DNA of 43,405 nucleotides from Clostridia bacterium (GTDB lineage Bacteria > Bacillota > Clostridia > Oscillospirales > Acutalibacteraceae). Below, piece by piece: positions 23,879 through 30,854 of the stretch. Both the position numbers and the translations under genes were made by a program. Below the pieces are notes generated by a model, which was not told the DNA's origin, searched no databases, and saw only the letters and a list, made by a program, of their open reading frames with translations. Positions within the stretch are counted from its first letter, which is position 1, and every line of letters starts with the position of its first letter. The DNA is taken from positions 1 to 43,405 of the forward strand of contig JAFPCP010000033.1 in NCBI GenBank assembly GCA_017423825.1. Reading direction: 5' to 3'.

Positions 23879-24909
23879 AAAACAAAGATATACCCAAACA
23901 AATAAAATCGGCATATAGTTTGAGCCGCCGCAATGCGATGGCCGGGCGTCTGTTCTGCTTGCCGCTGTATATCGGTGTGCTGCTGTTTTTTGGTTTGCCT
24001 TTGTTGCAGTCTTTCTGGTACTCCTTCAACGATGTTGTAGCGGATGTGGGTGGTTACGTTACCACCTGGGTGGGACTGGATAATTTCCACAACATTTTCC
24101 GCGTGAACGTCTATTTCACGACCTCGTTAACAAAATCGTTGACAGAGCTTCTGTACAAAGTACCGGTGGTGTTGATTGCCGCATTGTTCTTCGCTCTGTT
24201 GATCAACCAAAAATTCCGCGGCCGTGTGTTGACACGTGCCATCTTCTTCCTGCCTGTGATTATCGCCTCCGGTGTTGTGCTGAAAATCATCAACTCCGAC
24301 GGCGCCGCGAACAGCATGATGGAAGGTGTTTCGGCGGATAGTGGTTCTGGTAGCTATGGTTCTATTTTCGATAGTTCCGCGGTGCAGAACTTCTTGATAG
24401 AGGCCGGTTTGAATGAGAAGATGGTGGATTATTTTGGCACCATCGCCAACAGCATGTTTGACCTGTTGTGGATGACGGGTATTCAGATGCTGATGTTCCT
24501 GGCGGCATTGCAATCCATTTCTCCGTCTTTGTACGAGGCGAGTGCTATGGAAGGCGCAACCTCTTGGGAAGATTTTTGGATGATTACATTCCCCAGCCTC
24601 ACTCCGATGTTGTTGGTTAATATTGTGTATACAATAGTAGATACATTTACGGATGTAGCTAACCCGGTTATGTTGCAGATATATAAACAGTACAGTGGTT
24701 TGTATTACGGCATAGCATCGGCGATGTCCTGGACGTATTTCTTGATTATCGGCGTTATATTGGCACTGATTATGTTGATTTTCTCGTTTATTCAGCGTGA
24801 TGAGTATTTAGTACAGGCACGTAAAGCTGAGAAATTGGCCGCACGTCGCGCCAAACTAGCCGCTCGCGAGGCGGCTATGGCAGCGCGCGAGGTAGCCAAC
24901 CAGGCCTAA
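23875..24909 (+). CDS. Sugar ABC transporter permease, MalF type (second pair)
   Basis: A 344-residue permease with six spans, the first LFCLPLYIGVLLFFGLPLLQSF. The external loop after span 3 holds a Gly/Ser-rich insert (SADSGSGSYGS). The coupling site is the divergent YEASAMEGATSW then MITFPSLTP, where the usual D of the EAA motif is E. The C-terminus carries an unusual charged Ala/Arg/Lys helix of ~35 residues (AEKLAARRAKLAAREAAMA) after the last span, on the cytosolic side. ATGA overlap with the DUF5696-like gene. It is clearly a different branch from the 17507 permease, so this is a second channel rather than a recent duplication. Confidence 0.9.
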   Translation: MKNKDIPKQIKSAYSLSRRNAMAGRLFCLPLYIGVLLFFGLPLLQSFWYSFNDVVADVGGYVTTWVGLDNFHNIFRVNVYFTTSLTKSLTELLYKVPVVLIAALFFALLINQKFRGRVLTRAIFFLPVIIASGVVLKIINSDGAANSMMEGVSADSGSGSYGSIFDSSAVQNFLIEAGLNEKMVDYFGTIANSMFDLLWMTGIQMLMFLAALQSISPSLYEASAMEGATSWEDFWMITFPSLTPMLLVNIVYTIVDTFTDVANPVMLQIYKQYSGLYYGIASAMSWTYFLIIGVILALIMLIFSFIQRDEYLVQARKAEKLAARRAKLAAREAAMAAREVANQA

Positions 24910-24965
24910 TACATTTTATGAAATTTGTTACCGTTTGAGCGGTGCAAAGAAAGGTACGATTGTAT

Positions 24966-25949
24966 ATGAAACTACAAATCAATCGGGAACGGCTGAAAAG
25001 CCGCTTGCCTAAATGGTTGTTTAGTCTCGCCCGTGCCGTACTGATTATCGGTATGAGTTATGTGTTTCTGTTTCCGGTGTTGTATTTGGTCAGTGTGTCT
25101 TTACGGCATGCCGACACGGTGACAGACCCGAGTATTGTTTGGGTGCCAAAGGTTTTGTCTTTGGAAAGTATTCAAAAGGCTTGGGAACTTTTGAAATACC
25201 AACAGACGGCCGTGTTGAGTTTGATTATTGCGGTTGGCAGTACACTGGCCACCTGCATTTCCTGCTCTTTGGTGGGCTATGGTTTGAGTCGATTCAAGTT
25301 TGCCGAGCGGAATCTATTGTTCTTTATCGTTATTTTGATGATTGTGGTGCCTCCGTACACCATCCTCATCCCGTCGTATTTGAACTTCCGCTATTTTGAC
25401 TTGTTGGGATTGCTTTCCATTCCACCGTTCTCCTTCCTCACACCGGGAGGGCAAGGGTATTTCAATTTGGTTGAATACCCGCAGGCGGTTTTGACGTTTA
25501 TTCTACCGAGTTTGTTTGCAACCGGTTTGCGGGCGGGCTTGTTCATCTTCATCTTCCGGCAGTCCTTCTTGGGCATGCCGAAGGATCTGGAAGAGGCGGC
25601 CTGTATCGATGGTTGTGGCCCTTTGCGCACCTTTGTGCAGGTTATTGTGCCGTTGGCCACCTCGGCGTTTATTACCGTTATGCTCTTCTCCTTCGTGTGG
25701 CACTGGAATGACTATTCCACATCGGCGGTGTATTTCCTGGGTGATATCAAGCCCATATCGGTTATGTTAAATAACCTGCGTGACTTGTTGAACGCATCCA
25801 ATCCGGAATTCATCCCGCTGAGCGCCGACATGACGCGCACCTATATATCGGCTGGCGCTTTGCTGGTCGTGGTGCCGCCGCTGGTTCTGTATATCTTTAC
25901 GCAAAAATATTTCACAGAAAGTATTGAGCGTACCGGTATTGTCGGATAA
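24966..25949 (+). CDS. Carbohydrate ABC transporter permease, MalG type (second pair)
   Basis: A 327-residue permease. The first span is LARAVLIIGMSYVFLFPVLYLVS. It shows SLRHADTVTDPS, LVGYGLSRFKF and the coupling motif LEEAACIDGCGP followed by VIVPLATSAF. Longer loops than usual are present around residues ~150-175. The ATG at 24966 gives a normal N-terminus with GAAAGG about 11 nt upstream; the in-frame GTG at 24942 is the alternative. A 56-bp gap separates it from the MalF-type partner. It is the last gene of the locus; a perfect-palindrome terminator follows. The FTQKYFTESIERTGIVG C-terminus matches the MalG class. Confidence 0.9.
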   Translation: MKLQINRERLKSRLPKWLFSLARAVLIIGMSYVFLFPVLYLVSVSLRHADTVTDPSIVWVPKVLSLESIQKAWELLKYQQTAVLSLIIAVGSTLATCISCSLVGYGLSRFKFAERNLLFFIVILMIVVPPYTILIPSYLNFRYFDLLGLLSIPPFSFLTPGGQGYFNLVEYPQAVLTFILPSLFATGLRAGLFIFIFRQSFLGMPKDLEEAACIDGCGPLRTFVQVIVPLATSAFITVMLFSFVWHWNDYSTSAVYFLGDIKPISVMLNNLRDLLNASNPEFIPLSADMTRTYISAGALLVVVPPLVLYIFTQKYFTESIERTGIVG

Positions 25950-25960
25950 TATGTACATAA

Positions 25961-25995
25961 AACGCCCCTGTCCGATCGGACAGGGGCGTTTTTTT
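25961..25995 (+). terminator. Intrinsic terminator of the solute-uptake locus
   Basis: A perfect palindrome AACGCCCCTGTCC / GGACAGGGGCGTT with a minimal loop, followed by a T run, 11 bp past the last permease gene. Confidence 0.95.
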
Positions 25996-25999
25996 ATGA

Positions 26000-26356
26000 T
26001 TACAGCGCTAAATACAACAGCGCTAAGGTCAATTCTATGCGGCAGCCATTGCGATATAGCAACAACGCCAGCCCAAGTAGTAACCATTGCTCGATTTCCA
26101 GTGAAAATAACCGATTTTGTTGGTTGGCAGGCGTATGCGTGCACGTGTTTGCCGGCACGGGATGGTTGGATGGATGGTCTTGGTCACAGGCTACGGGTGC
26201 CTGGTGGTCCGAAAAGGCACGGTTTGCTATGCGCGCGGCTTCCAAAGACTCCGGTGTGCGACCTTGGTATTCTTCAAAAACGCGGCGGCTGTGTTCCTGC
26301 ATACGTTGTACCCGTTGCGCCGCCTGGCGCTGTAATTGTACGATGTCATCCGCCAT
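26000..26356 (-). CDS. Hypothetical protein with C-terminal hydrophobic segment
   Basis: A 118-residue protein. The N-terminal ~50 residues are helical and charged (QLQRQAAQRVQRMQEHSRRV). A Pro/Asn/His-rich linker (~65-85) follows. The C-terminus is hydrophobic (WLLLGLALLLYRN, then ELTLALLYLAL) and could be a membrane tail. No family recognised. The ATG at 26356 has GGAGGGAAGG upstream and overlaps the preceding gene by 11 bp, so the two are coupled. Last of three small minus-strand genes. Confidence 0.7.
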   Translation of the reverse strand: MADDIVQLQRQAAQRVQRMQEHSRRVFEEYQGRTPESLEAARIANRAFSDHQAPVACDQDHPSNHPVPANTCTHTPANQQNRLFSLEIEQWLLLGLALLLYRNGCRIELTLALLYLAL

Positions 26357-26768
26357 GTTCCTTCCCTCCTTGCGTTGTGATACCGGATAAGATGCCTTGT
26401 TGTTGCAGCAGCGGCAACAAACGAGTCAATCGTAACAGCTTCATGGTTTCATCCAAACGTTGTGCGCGTTCGTTGTGCAGATATGGGCGTAGCGCGTGCA
26501 ACAGCCGGGTGTCATCGTCCTCTTGCGAGACGGAGGAAAGCAAGGGCGCCAGTTTGGTGAGCATGCTAATGTCCGGCAAAGAGGAAGCATTGTTCCCATG
26601 TGGTTCGGCGTGGATGGGCGCAGAGGCAGACGGCATCGGCGCCGGTGCCGGTGCGGGGGGTGGCTCGTTTGTCTGCATATGCCCCAATGCCGCCATGGCG
26701 TCTTGTATCTTTTGCAAACTGTCCGGAGAAGAAAGCAATCGGCTGATTTTCTCGTTTAAGTCGTCCAT
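26346..26768 (-). CDS. Hypothetical helical protein
   Basis: A 140-residue soluble-looking protein. It begins MDDLNEKISRLLSSPDSLQKI and has a Pro/Ala-rich linker (PPPAPAPAPMPSASAP, ~36-51). It ends in a helical part with SMLTKLAPLLSSV and LLHALRPYLHNERAQRLDE. I have the impression of seeing similar short proteins in Clostridia, but I know no function. A good AGGAGG site lies upstream of 26768. It overlaps the next gene by 11 bp and follows the 83-residue gene by 14 bp. Confidence 0.72.
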   Translation of the reverse strand: MDDLNEKISRLLSSPDSLQKIQDAMAALGHMQTNEPPPAPAPAPMPSASAPIHAEPHGNNASSLPDISMLTKLAPLLSSVSQEDDDTRLLHALRPYLHNERAQRLDETMKLLRLTRLLPLLQQQGILSGITTQGGKEHGG

Positions 26769-26782
26769 GTTTTCCTCCTGTG

Positions 26783-27034
26783 TTACGAGTTGTTAAAAAT
26801 GGTTTCAAGTAGTTTTCGGATTTGCGGATCGTTGAGGAGTTGCGCCGCTTTCTCCTTGTTGCGAATTATTTCTTCCGCCTGTGCCGCTTGTTCGGCGGAT
26901 AGGGCGGAGGATAAACCGCCCAGCCCCCCTTTTTCAAAGGCTGCTTTGAGCCGTTCGGGGGTGCTACCTAAGCGACGGCTGGCATAGGTGAGCAATTGCT
27001 CCAATTGCGCGGGATTGATTGTGTTGTCGGACAT
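26783..27034 (-). CDS. Small helical hypothetical protein
   Basis: An 83-residue protein, almost entirely helical: NPAQLEQLLTYASRRLGST, then ERLKAAFEKG, LSAEQAAQAEEIIRNKEKAA and NDPQIRKLLETIFN. Its ending resembles the start of the next gene in style (a short helix after a DP or SPD turn), but I would not claim homology. The ATG at 27034 has AAGGTGG upstream; the longer frame to 27061 is less likely. First of three tightly packed genes. Confidence 0.72.
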   Translation of the reverse strand: MSDNTINPAQLEQLLTYASRRLGSTPERLKAAFEKGGLGGLSSALSAEQAAQAEEIIRNKEKAAQLLNDPQIRKLLETIFNNS

Positions 27035-27069
27035 ACTACATTCCACCTTTTCCGCAGGCAATCGACGGA

Positions 27070-27098
27070 TTGCCTTGCTTGGGATTTTGTGATATACT
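27070..27098 (+). promoter_or_regulatory. Promoter of the YfcE-like phosphoesterase gene
   Basis: TTGCCT (27070-27075), a 17-bp spacer and TATACT (27093-27098), about 25-45 bp before the candidate start codons. Confidence 0.6.
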
Positions 27099-27142
27099 TG
27101 TATGAAAAAAAGAGGCTAATTATGCTGAGAGGGGGCGTATTT

Positions 27143-27607
27143 GTGCGGGTACTTGTGATCGCGGACGTGCATGGAAACAGCCGCGCGTTGTGCCGGGCAA
27201 TAGAAGAACAGCCGTCGGCGCGCACGGTGATTTTTTTGGGAGATGGTTTGCGGCAGGCAGAAGACGCCGAAAAGCGTTATACCGACCGCACCTTTTATAT
27301 GGTACCGGGAAACTGCGACCTTTGCACAGAGCTGCCGCCCAGCCGAGAAGAAACCATCGGCGGCAAACGGTTTTATTTCACACACGGGCACAAACAAGAT
27401 GTGAAATACGGTCTGTATCGTTTGTATGCCGCCGCCCGCCAAGCGCAGGCGGATATTGCGCTGTTTGGGCACACCCACCAGCCATATACAGCCTATGAGG
27501 AGGGGGTACACCTCTTGAACCCTGGCAGTTTAGGATATAACGGCACCTATGCTTGGGTGGATATAACCGCAAACGGTGTTTTGACCAACATCGTGCCGTT
27601 GCGATAA
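27143..27607 (+). CDS. YfcE/MJ0936-family metallophosphoesterase
   Basis: A 154-residue calcineurin-like phosphodiesterase with a complete two-metal site: DVHGN (D-x-H), FLGDG (GD), PGNCD (GN), FTHGHK (GH) and FGHTHQP (GHxH). Members hydrolyse phosphodiesters in vitro; the physiological substrate is unknown. I chose the GTG at 27143, because AGAGGGGG lies 7 nt upstream and the family begins MRVLVI at that point. The ATG at 27122, with GAGG 6 nt upstream, would add 7 residues and cannot be excluded. It stands alone, and ends at the terminator shared with the AbrB gene. Confidence 0.88.
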   Translation: MRVLVIADVHGNSRALCRAIEEQPSARTVIFLGDGLRQAEDAEKRYTDRTFYMVPGNCDLCTELPPSREETIGGKRFYFTHGHKQDVKYGLYRLYAAARQAQADIALFGHTHQPYTAYEEGVHLLNPGSLGYNGTYAWVDITANGVLTNIVPLR

Positions 27608-27657
27608 AAGGCGTGCAATCCAGTATATGCAAGAGTGGACAAGTTGGTGTTTTTATT

Positions 27658-27696
27658 AAAAAAGGGATGAAGCCTTTGCGGGCTTCATCCCTTTTG
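27658..27696. terminator. Bidirectional intrinsic terminator
   Basis: AAAGGGATGAAGCC pairs with GGCTTCATCCCTTT around a 6-nt loop, with A and T runs on the two sides. It lies between the convergent YfcE-like and AbrB-type genes and can serve both. Confidence 0.88.
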
Positions 27697-27718
27697 TTGC
27701 GTTATTGTGAGTAGGTGG

Positions 27719-27970
27719 TTATCCATGTTCTTTCTTGGTCAAATCTTCCAGACAATCTGCGCAAATGTTTTTTTGCTTATAGACTTGCACATGGCGGGCG
27801 TTGCCGCAGAAAACACAAGCCGGCTGGTATTTTTTCAGGATAATGGTGTTGTCTTCAATAAAAATTTCCAAAGAATCGCTGTCGGCGATATCCAAGGTTC
27901 GACGCAGTTCGATGGGCAGAACAAAGCGCCCCACACTATCAATACGCCGAACAATACCGGTGGAAGTCAT
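27719..27970 (-). CDS. AbrB/SpoVT-type DNA-binding regulator with a cysteine-pair tail
   Basis: An 83-residue transition-state-regulator-like protein. Residues ~1-48 form the swapped-hairpin DNA-binding domain: TGIVRRIDSVGRFVLPIELR, then SLEIFIEDNTIILKKY. The tail has CVFCG and, 19 residues on, CADCLEDL, a Cys4 arrangement that could hold zinc. AbrB proteins with such tails are common in Clostridia. The ATG at 27970 has AAGGAGGG upstream, and a clear sigma-A promoter lies at 28016-28044. Monocistronic. Targets unknown. Confidence 0.9.
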   Translation of the reverse strand: MTSTGIVRRIDSVGRFVLPIELRRTLDIADSDSLEIFIEDNTIILKKYQPACVFCGNARHVQVYKQKNICADCLEDLTKKEHG

Positions 27971-28015
27971 GCAAAATCCCTCCTTTTTATGGTTTATTCG
28001 AGGTTATCTAACATA

Positions 28016-28044
28016 ATATTACCAAGATTCGTCAAATTTGTCAA
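28016..28044 (-). promoter_or_regulatory. Sigma-A promoter of the AbrB-type gene
   Basis: On the minus strand a perfect TTGACA (28039-28044), a 17-bp spacer and TAATAT (28016-28021). Confidence 0.8.
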
Positions 28045-28051
28045 GACAAGG

Positions 28052-28085
28052 AAAAAGGGCGGTCGCCGGATGGCGACCGCCCTTT
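28052..28085 (-). terminator. Intrinsic terminator of the cysteine-rich peptide gene
   Basis: GGGCGGTCGCC pairs with GGCGACCGCCC around a 4-nt loop. The T run (TTTTT) is on the minus strand, so it belongs to a minus-strand transcript from the right. That is what pointed to the small gene at 28098-28226. Confidence 0.85.
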
Positions 28086-28097
28086 CAGCAGAGGTTT

Positions 28098-28226
28098 TTA
28101 GCAGCAACCGCAGTTGTTGCGCTCGCAACCACACCCATTGCCACAATCATCAATCAGCAACAAAACGATGATGATGAGCAGAATCCAGGTGCAGTCATTG
28201 CCGTTGAACAAGTTCCGCAGACACAT
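28098..28226 (-). CDS. Small cysteine-rich membrane peptide
   Basis: A 42-residue ORF, MCLRNLFNGNDCTW then a hydrophobic span ILLIIIVLLLI (residues 15-25), then a tail with Cys at 28, 32, 34, 39, 41 and 42 in a Gly/Asn-rich setting (CGNGCGCERNNCGCC). The support is strong for its size: AGGAGGTGG at the right distance before the ATG, a dedicated terminator 13 bp downstream, and a possible sporulation-type promoter upstream. I recall similar short Cys-rich ORFs in Clostridia, with no proven role. Possible functions are spore-coat or envelope crosslinking or metal binding, both inferred. It is divergent from clpC. Confidence 0.78.
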   Translation of the reverse strand: MCLRNLFNGNDCTWILLIIIVLLLIDDCGNGCGCERNNCGCC

Positions 28227-28249
28227 TCCAATCCACCTCCTTACACGGT

Positions 28250-28277
28250 TATATTATGAAACAACCGGGGGAGGGGT
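28250..28277 (-). promoter_or_regulatory. Possible sigma-K/sigma-E-like promoter of the cysteine-rich peptide gene
   Basis: On the minus strand CATAATATA (28250-28258) fits CATA-NNN-TA, and AC (28276-28277) lies 17 bp upstream of it, the sigma-K arrangement. No TTGACA-like element is at the right distance for sigma-A. The signal is short, so chance matching is possible. Confidence 0.35.
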
Positions 28278-28354
28278 GCATAAAATTTGCAACATGTATA
28301 AAGGGACAATAAGTTGCCTATATTCTAGAAGAGAGATTAGGAGGCGATAGAGAT

Positions 28355-30793
28355 ATGTATCGATTCAAGCGGTTTACGGAAAAGGCAAACATCGCTTTGA
28401 ATATGGCCATTGAGGCGGCGCGCGAAATGGGACACACATACATCGGTACAGAGCACATATTATTAGGCTTGTTACGGGAGGGGACTGGTGTGGCGGCGGT
28501 TGTGCTGAGTGCCCGTGGGATCACGGTGCTGCGGTATACCGAAAAAATTTTGGCGGCTGAATCCGGCGGCCTATACAGCGTACTCACGCCGGAGGATTTC
28601 ACACCGCGTGCGAAGGCGGCTATGGAAATGGCGCTTACGGATGCGGCGCTCGCGCAACAGCGTTTTGCGGGCACGGAACATCTTTTGGCGGCGATTTTAC
28701 GCGACGATACCAGCGTGGCGGTGCGCCTGCTGCAATTGTTGGACGGGCGCCCGAGCGAATTGTTAGGGGATATCAACCGAGCCGTTGGTCCGCAGGCGGG
28801 CACGACACCCGGGATAGCGCGTGCGGGGGCGCCTAAGACGGGGCGCACGCCCACGTTGGAACAATACGGGCGGGATTTAACGCGTATGGCCCGTGCCGGG
28901 CAACTGGATCCCGTGGTTGGGCGCGAGGAAGAAACGCGGCGGGTGATTCAAATCCTCTGCCGACGCACCAAAAACAATCCGTGTCTTATCGGCGAGCCGG
29001 GTGTGGGGAAAACGGCTGTGGCGGAGAATTTGGCGCAGCGTATCGCCGCGGATGAGGTGCCGGATATGTTGCGCGGCAAGCGGTTGATTACATTGGATTT
29101 GACCGGTATGGTGGCGGGCACGAAATACCGAGGCGATTTTGAAGAGCGTGTTAAAAACGTCATTCAAGAGGTTGGTCGCGCGGGGGATGTTTTGCTGTTC
29201 ATTGACGAATTGCACAACCTTATCGGCGCGGGTGCCGCGGAAGGAGCGGTGGATGCCGCCAACATATTAAAGCCGGTGCTCGCGCGGGGGGAACTGCAAC
29301 TCATCGGTGCGACCACCTTAACCGAGTACCGCCGGCATATCGAAAAGGATGCGGCGCTTGAACGCCGATTTCAGCCGGTGACGGTGGGGGAACCCACGGT
29401 GCAGCAGGCGGAGGCTATCTTGCGCGGATTGCGCGATAAATACGAGGCGCATCATCGGGTGAAAATCACAGACGAAGCCTTAACGGCGGCGGTCGGGTTG
29501 TCTGTGCGATATATTCCCGACCGATTTCTACCGGACAAAGCGGTAGATTTGATGGATGAAGCCGCCTCTTGTGTGCGATTGCAGGCTGAGGCGGCGCCGC
29601 CGGATGTGCGCCGTTTAGAGAGCGAAGCGGCACGGCTGTCCGCGGAGAAAAAGGCTGCCATTCACGAGCAGGATTTTGAGCTGGCTGCCCGTTTGCGGGA
29701 CGAGGAGAAACAGTTGGCCAATCGCCTGGCGCAAAAACGCGAACAATGGCGGCAAAAAGAACACTTGACCGGGCATGCTGGTGAGGTCACAGCCGAGGAT
29801 GTGGCGTCGGTTGTGGCCGGTTGGACAGGGATTCCCGTGGAACGGGTGAGCCAAGAGGAAGAGAAGCATTTGCAGCATTTGGAGGACAGTCTGCATGCCC
29901 GTCTGGTGGGGCAAGAGGAGGCGGTCAGTGCGGTTGCGCGCGCCGTGCGGCGCAGCCGCGTGGGGTTGCAAGACCCGCGGCGGCCGGTCGGTTCCTTTGT
30001 GTTTCTCGGGCCCACCGGTGTGGGCAAGACAGAGCTGTGCAAGGCGCTGGCCGAGGCCCTTTTCGGGAACGAAAAGGCCATGATTCGCCTGGATATGTCG
30101 GAATACATGGAGAAACACGCGGTTTCTCGCTTGGTCGGCTCGCCTCCCGGATACGTGGGATACGAAGAAGGGGGACAGTTGACTGAGAAAATCCGGCGCC
30201 GCCCCTACACGGTCGTGCTGTTGGATGAAATCGAAAAAGCCCATCCCGATGCCTTTAATTTGTTGTTGCAGATTTTAGAGGATGGGCAGTTGACGGATGC
30301 GCAAGGGCGTCGGGTGGATTTTCGTCATGCGCTGGTGATCATGACCTCGAATATAGGTGCCAGACAGTTGGCCGGCGAGGGGCACGTGGGATTTGGCGAG
30401 ACGCCTTTGGCGGATGCCGACGGGCAACGCCGAGCGGTTATGGGTGAACTCAAAAAACTGTTCCGCCCCGAGTTTCTCAATCGCATTGACGAAGTGGTTG
30501 TCTTTCGTCCGCTCACCACCGAACAGGTGGAAACCATCGCTGTACGCTTGTTGGGTGGGTTAGCGAAGCGGTTGGCCGCGCGAGGGATACAATGCCGCAT
30601 AGAGCCGGATGTCGCCGCTTTTTTGGCTCAGGTTGGCTACGATGCGGTGTATGGAGCGCGCCCGTTGCGTCGGGCGTTGCAGAGTCGTGTGGAGGATCCC
30701 TTAGCGGAACGATTGCTGGCGGGGGAATACACCAAAGGAGACACGGTGCGCATCCGGGCGTGTGAGCAAACCATCTGTTTTGATAAAGTATAA
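28355..30793 (+). CDS. clpC: ATP-dependent Clp protease ATP-binding subunit ClpC
   Basis: An 812-residue AAA+ unfoldase that feeds substrates to ClpP. Order: double Clp N-domain (residues ~1-145), first AAA+ module with Walker A GEPGVGKT near 212-219 and Walker [11 protein letters not shown], a middle region with a UVR-like motif ([20 protein letters not shown], ~435-460), second AAA+ module with GPTGVGKT near 551 and [15 protein letters not shown], and a C-terminal D2-small domain. The UVR-type middle and length fit ClpC rather than ClpB, whose longer middle coil is missing. The ATG has AGGAGG 10 nt upstream. The usual partners ctsR, mcsA and mcsB are not adjacent, and I see no CtsR or CIRCE operator in the 128 bp upstream. 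The promoter is unclear. Confidence 0.95.
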   Translation: MYRFKRFTEKANIALNMAIEAAREMGHTYIGTEHILLGLLREGTGVAAVVLSARGITVLRYTEKILAAESGGLYSVLTPEDFTPRAKAAMEMALTDAALAQQRFAGTEHLLAAILRDDTSVAVRLLQLLDGRPSELLGDINRAVGPQAGTTPGIARAGAPKTGRTPTLEQYGRDLTRMARAGQLDPVVGREEETRRVIQILCRRTKNNPCLIGEPGVGKTAVAENLAQRIAADEVPDMLRGKRLITLDLTGMVAGTKYRGDFEERVKNVIQEVGRAGDVLLFIDELHNLIGAGAAEGAVDAANILKPVLARGELQLIGATTLTEYRRHIEKDAALERRFQPVTVGEPTVQQAEAILRGLRDKYEAHHRVKITDEALTAAVGLSVRYIPDRFLPDKAVDLMDEAASCVRLQAEAAPPDVRRLESEAARLSAEKKAAIHEQDFELAARLRDEEKQLANRLAQKREQWRQKEHLTGHAGEVTAEDVASVVAGWTGIPVERVSQEEEKHLQHLEDSLHARLVGQEEAVSAVARAVRRSRVGLQDPRRPVGSFVFLGPTGVGKTELCKALAEALFGNEKAMIRLDMSEYMEKHAVSRLVGSPPGYVGYEEGGQLTEKIRRRPYTVVLLDEIEKAHPDAFNLLLQILEDGQLTDAQGRRVDFRHALVIMTSNIGARQLAGEGHVGFGETPLADADGQRRAVMGELKKLFRPEFLNRIDEVVVFRPLTTEQVETIAVRLLGGLAKRLAARGIQCRIEPDVAAFLAQVGYDAVYGARPLRRALQSRVEDPLAERLLAGEYTKGDTVRIRACEQTICFDKV

Positions 30794-30833
30794 AAACCGC
30801 CGGAGAGATTCTCTCCGGCGGTTTCCTTTTTTC
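30792..30833. terminator. Bidirectional intrinsic terminator between clpC and the pseudouridine synthase
   Basis: AAACCGCCGGAGAG pairs with CTCTCCGGCGGTTT around a 3-nt loop. T runs follow on both strands, so both convergent genes can use it. Confidence 0.9.
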
Positions 30834-30854
30834 GCGCAGGGAAACAGGTGTTTA

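Noticed and set aside
17507..25949. Second permease pair as a recent tandem duplication of the first
   Set aside because: Coupling motifs, loop insertions, lengths and tails differ strongly between the pairs, so they are separate family branches.
28227..28354. CtsR or CIRCE heat-shock operators upstream of clpC
   Set aside because: No GGTCAAA tandem repeat and no TTAGCACTC inverted repeat are present.
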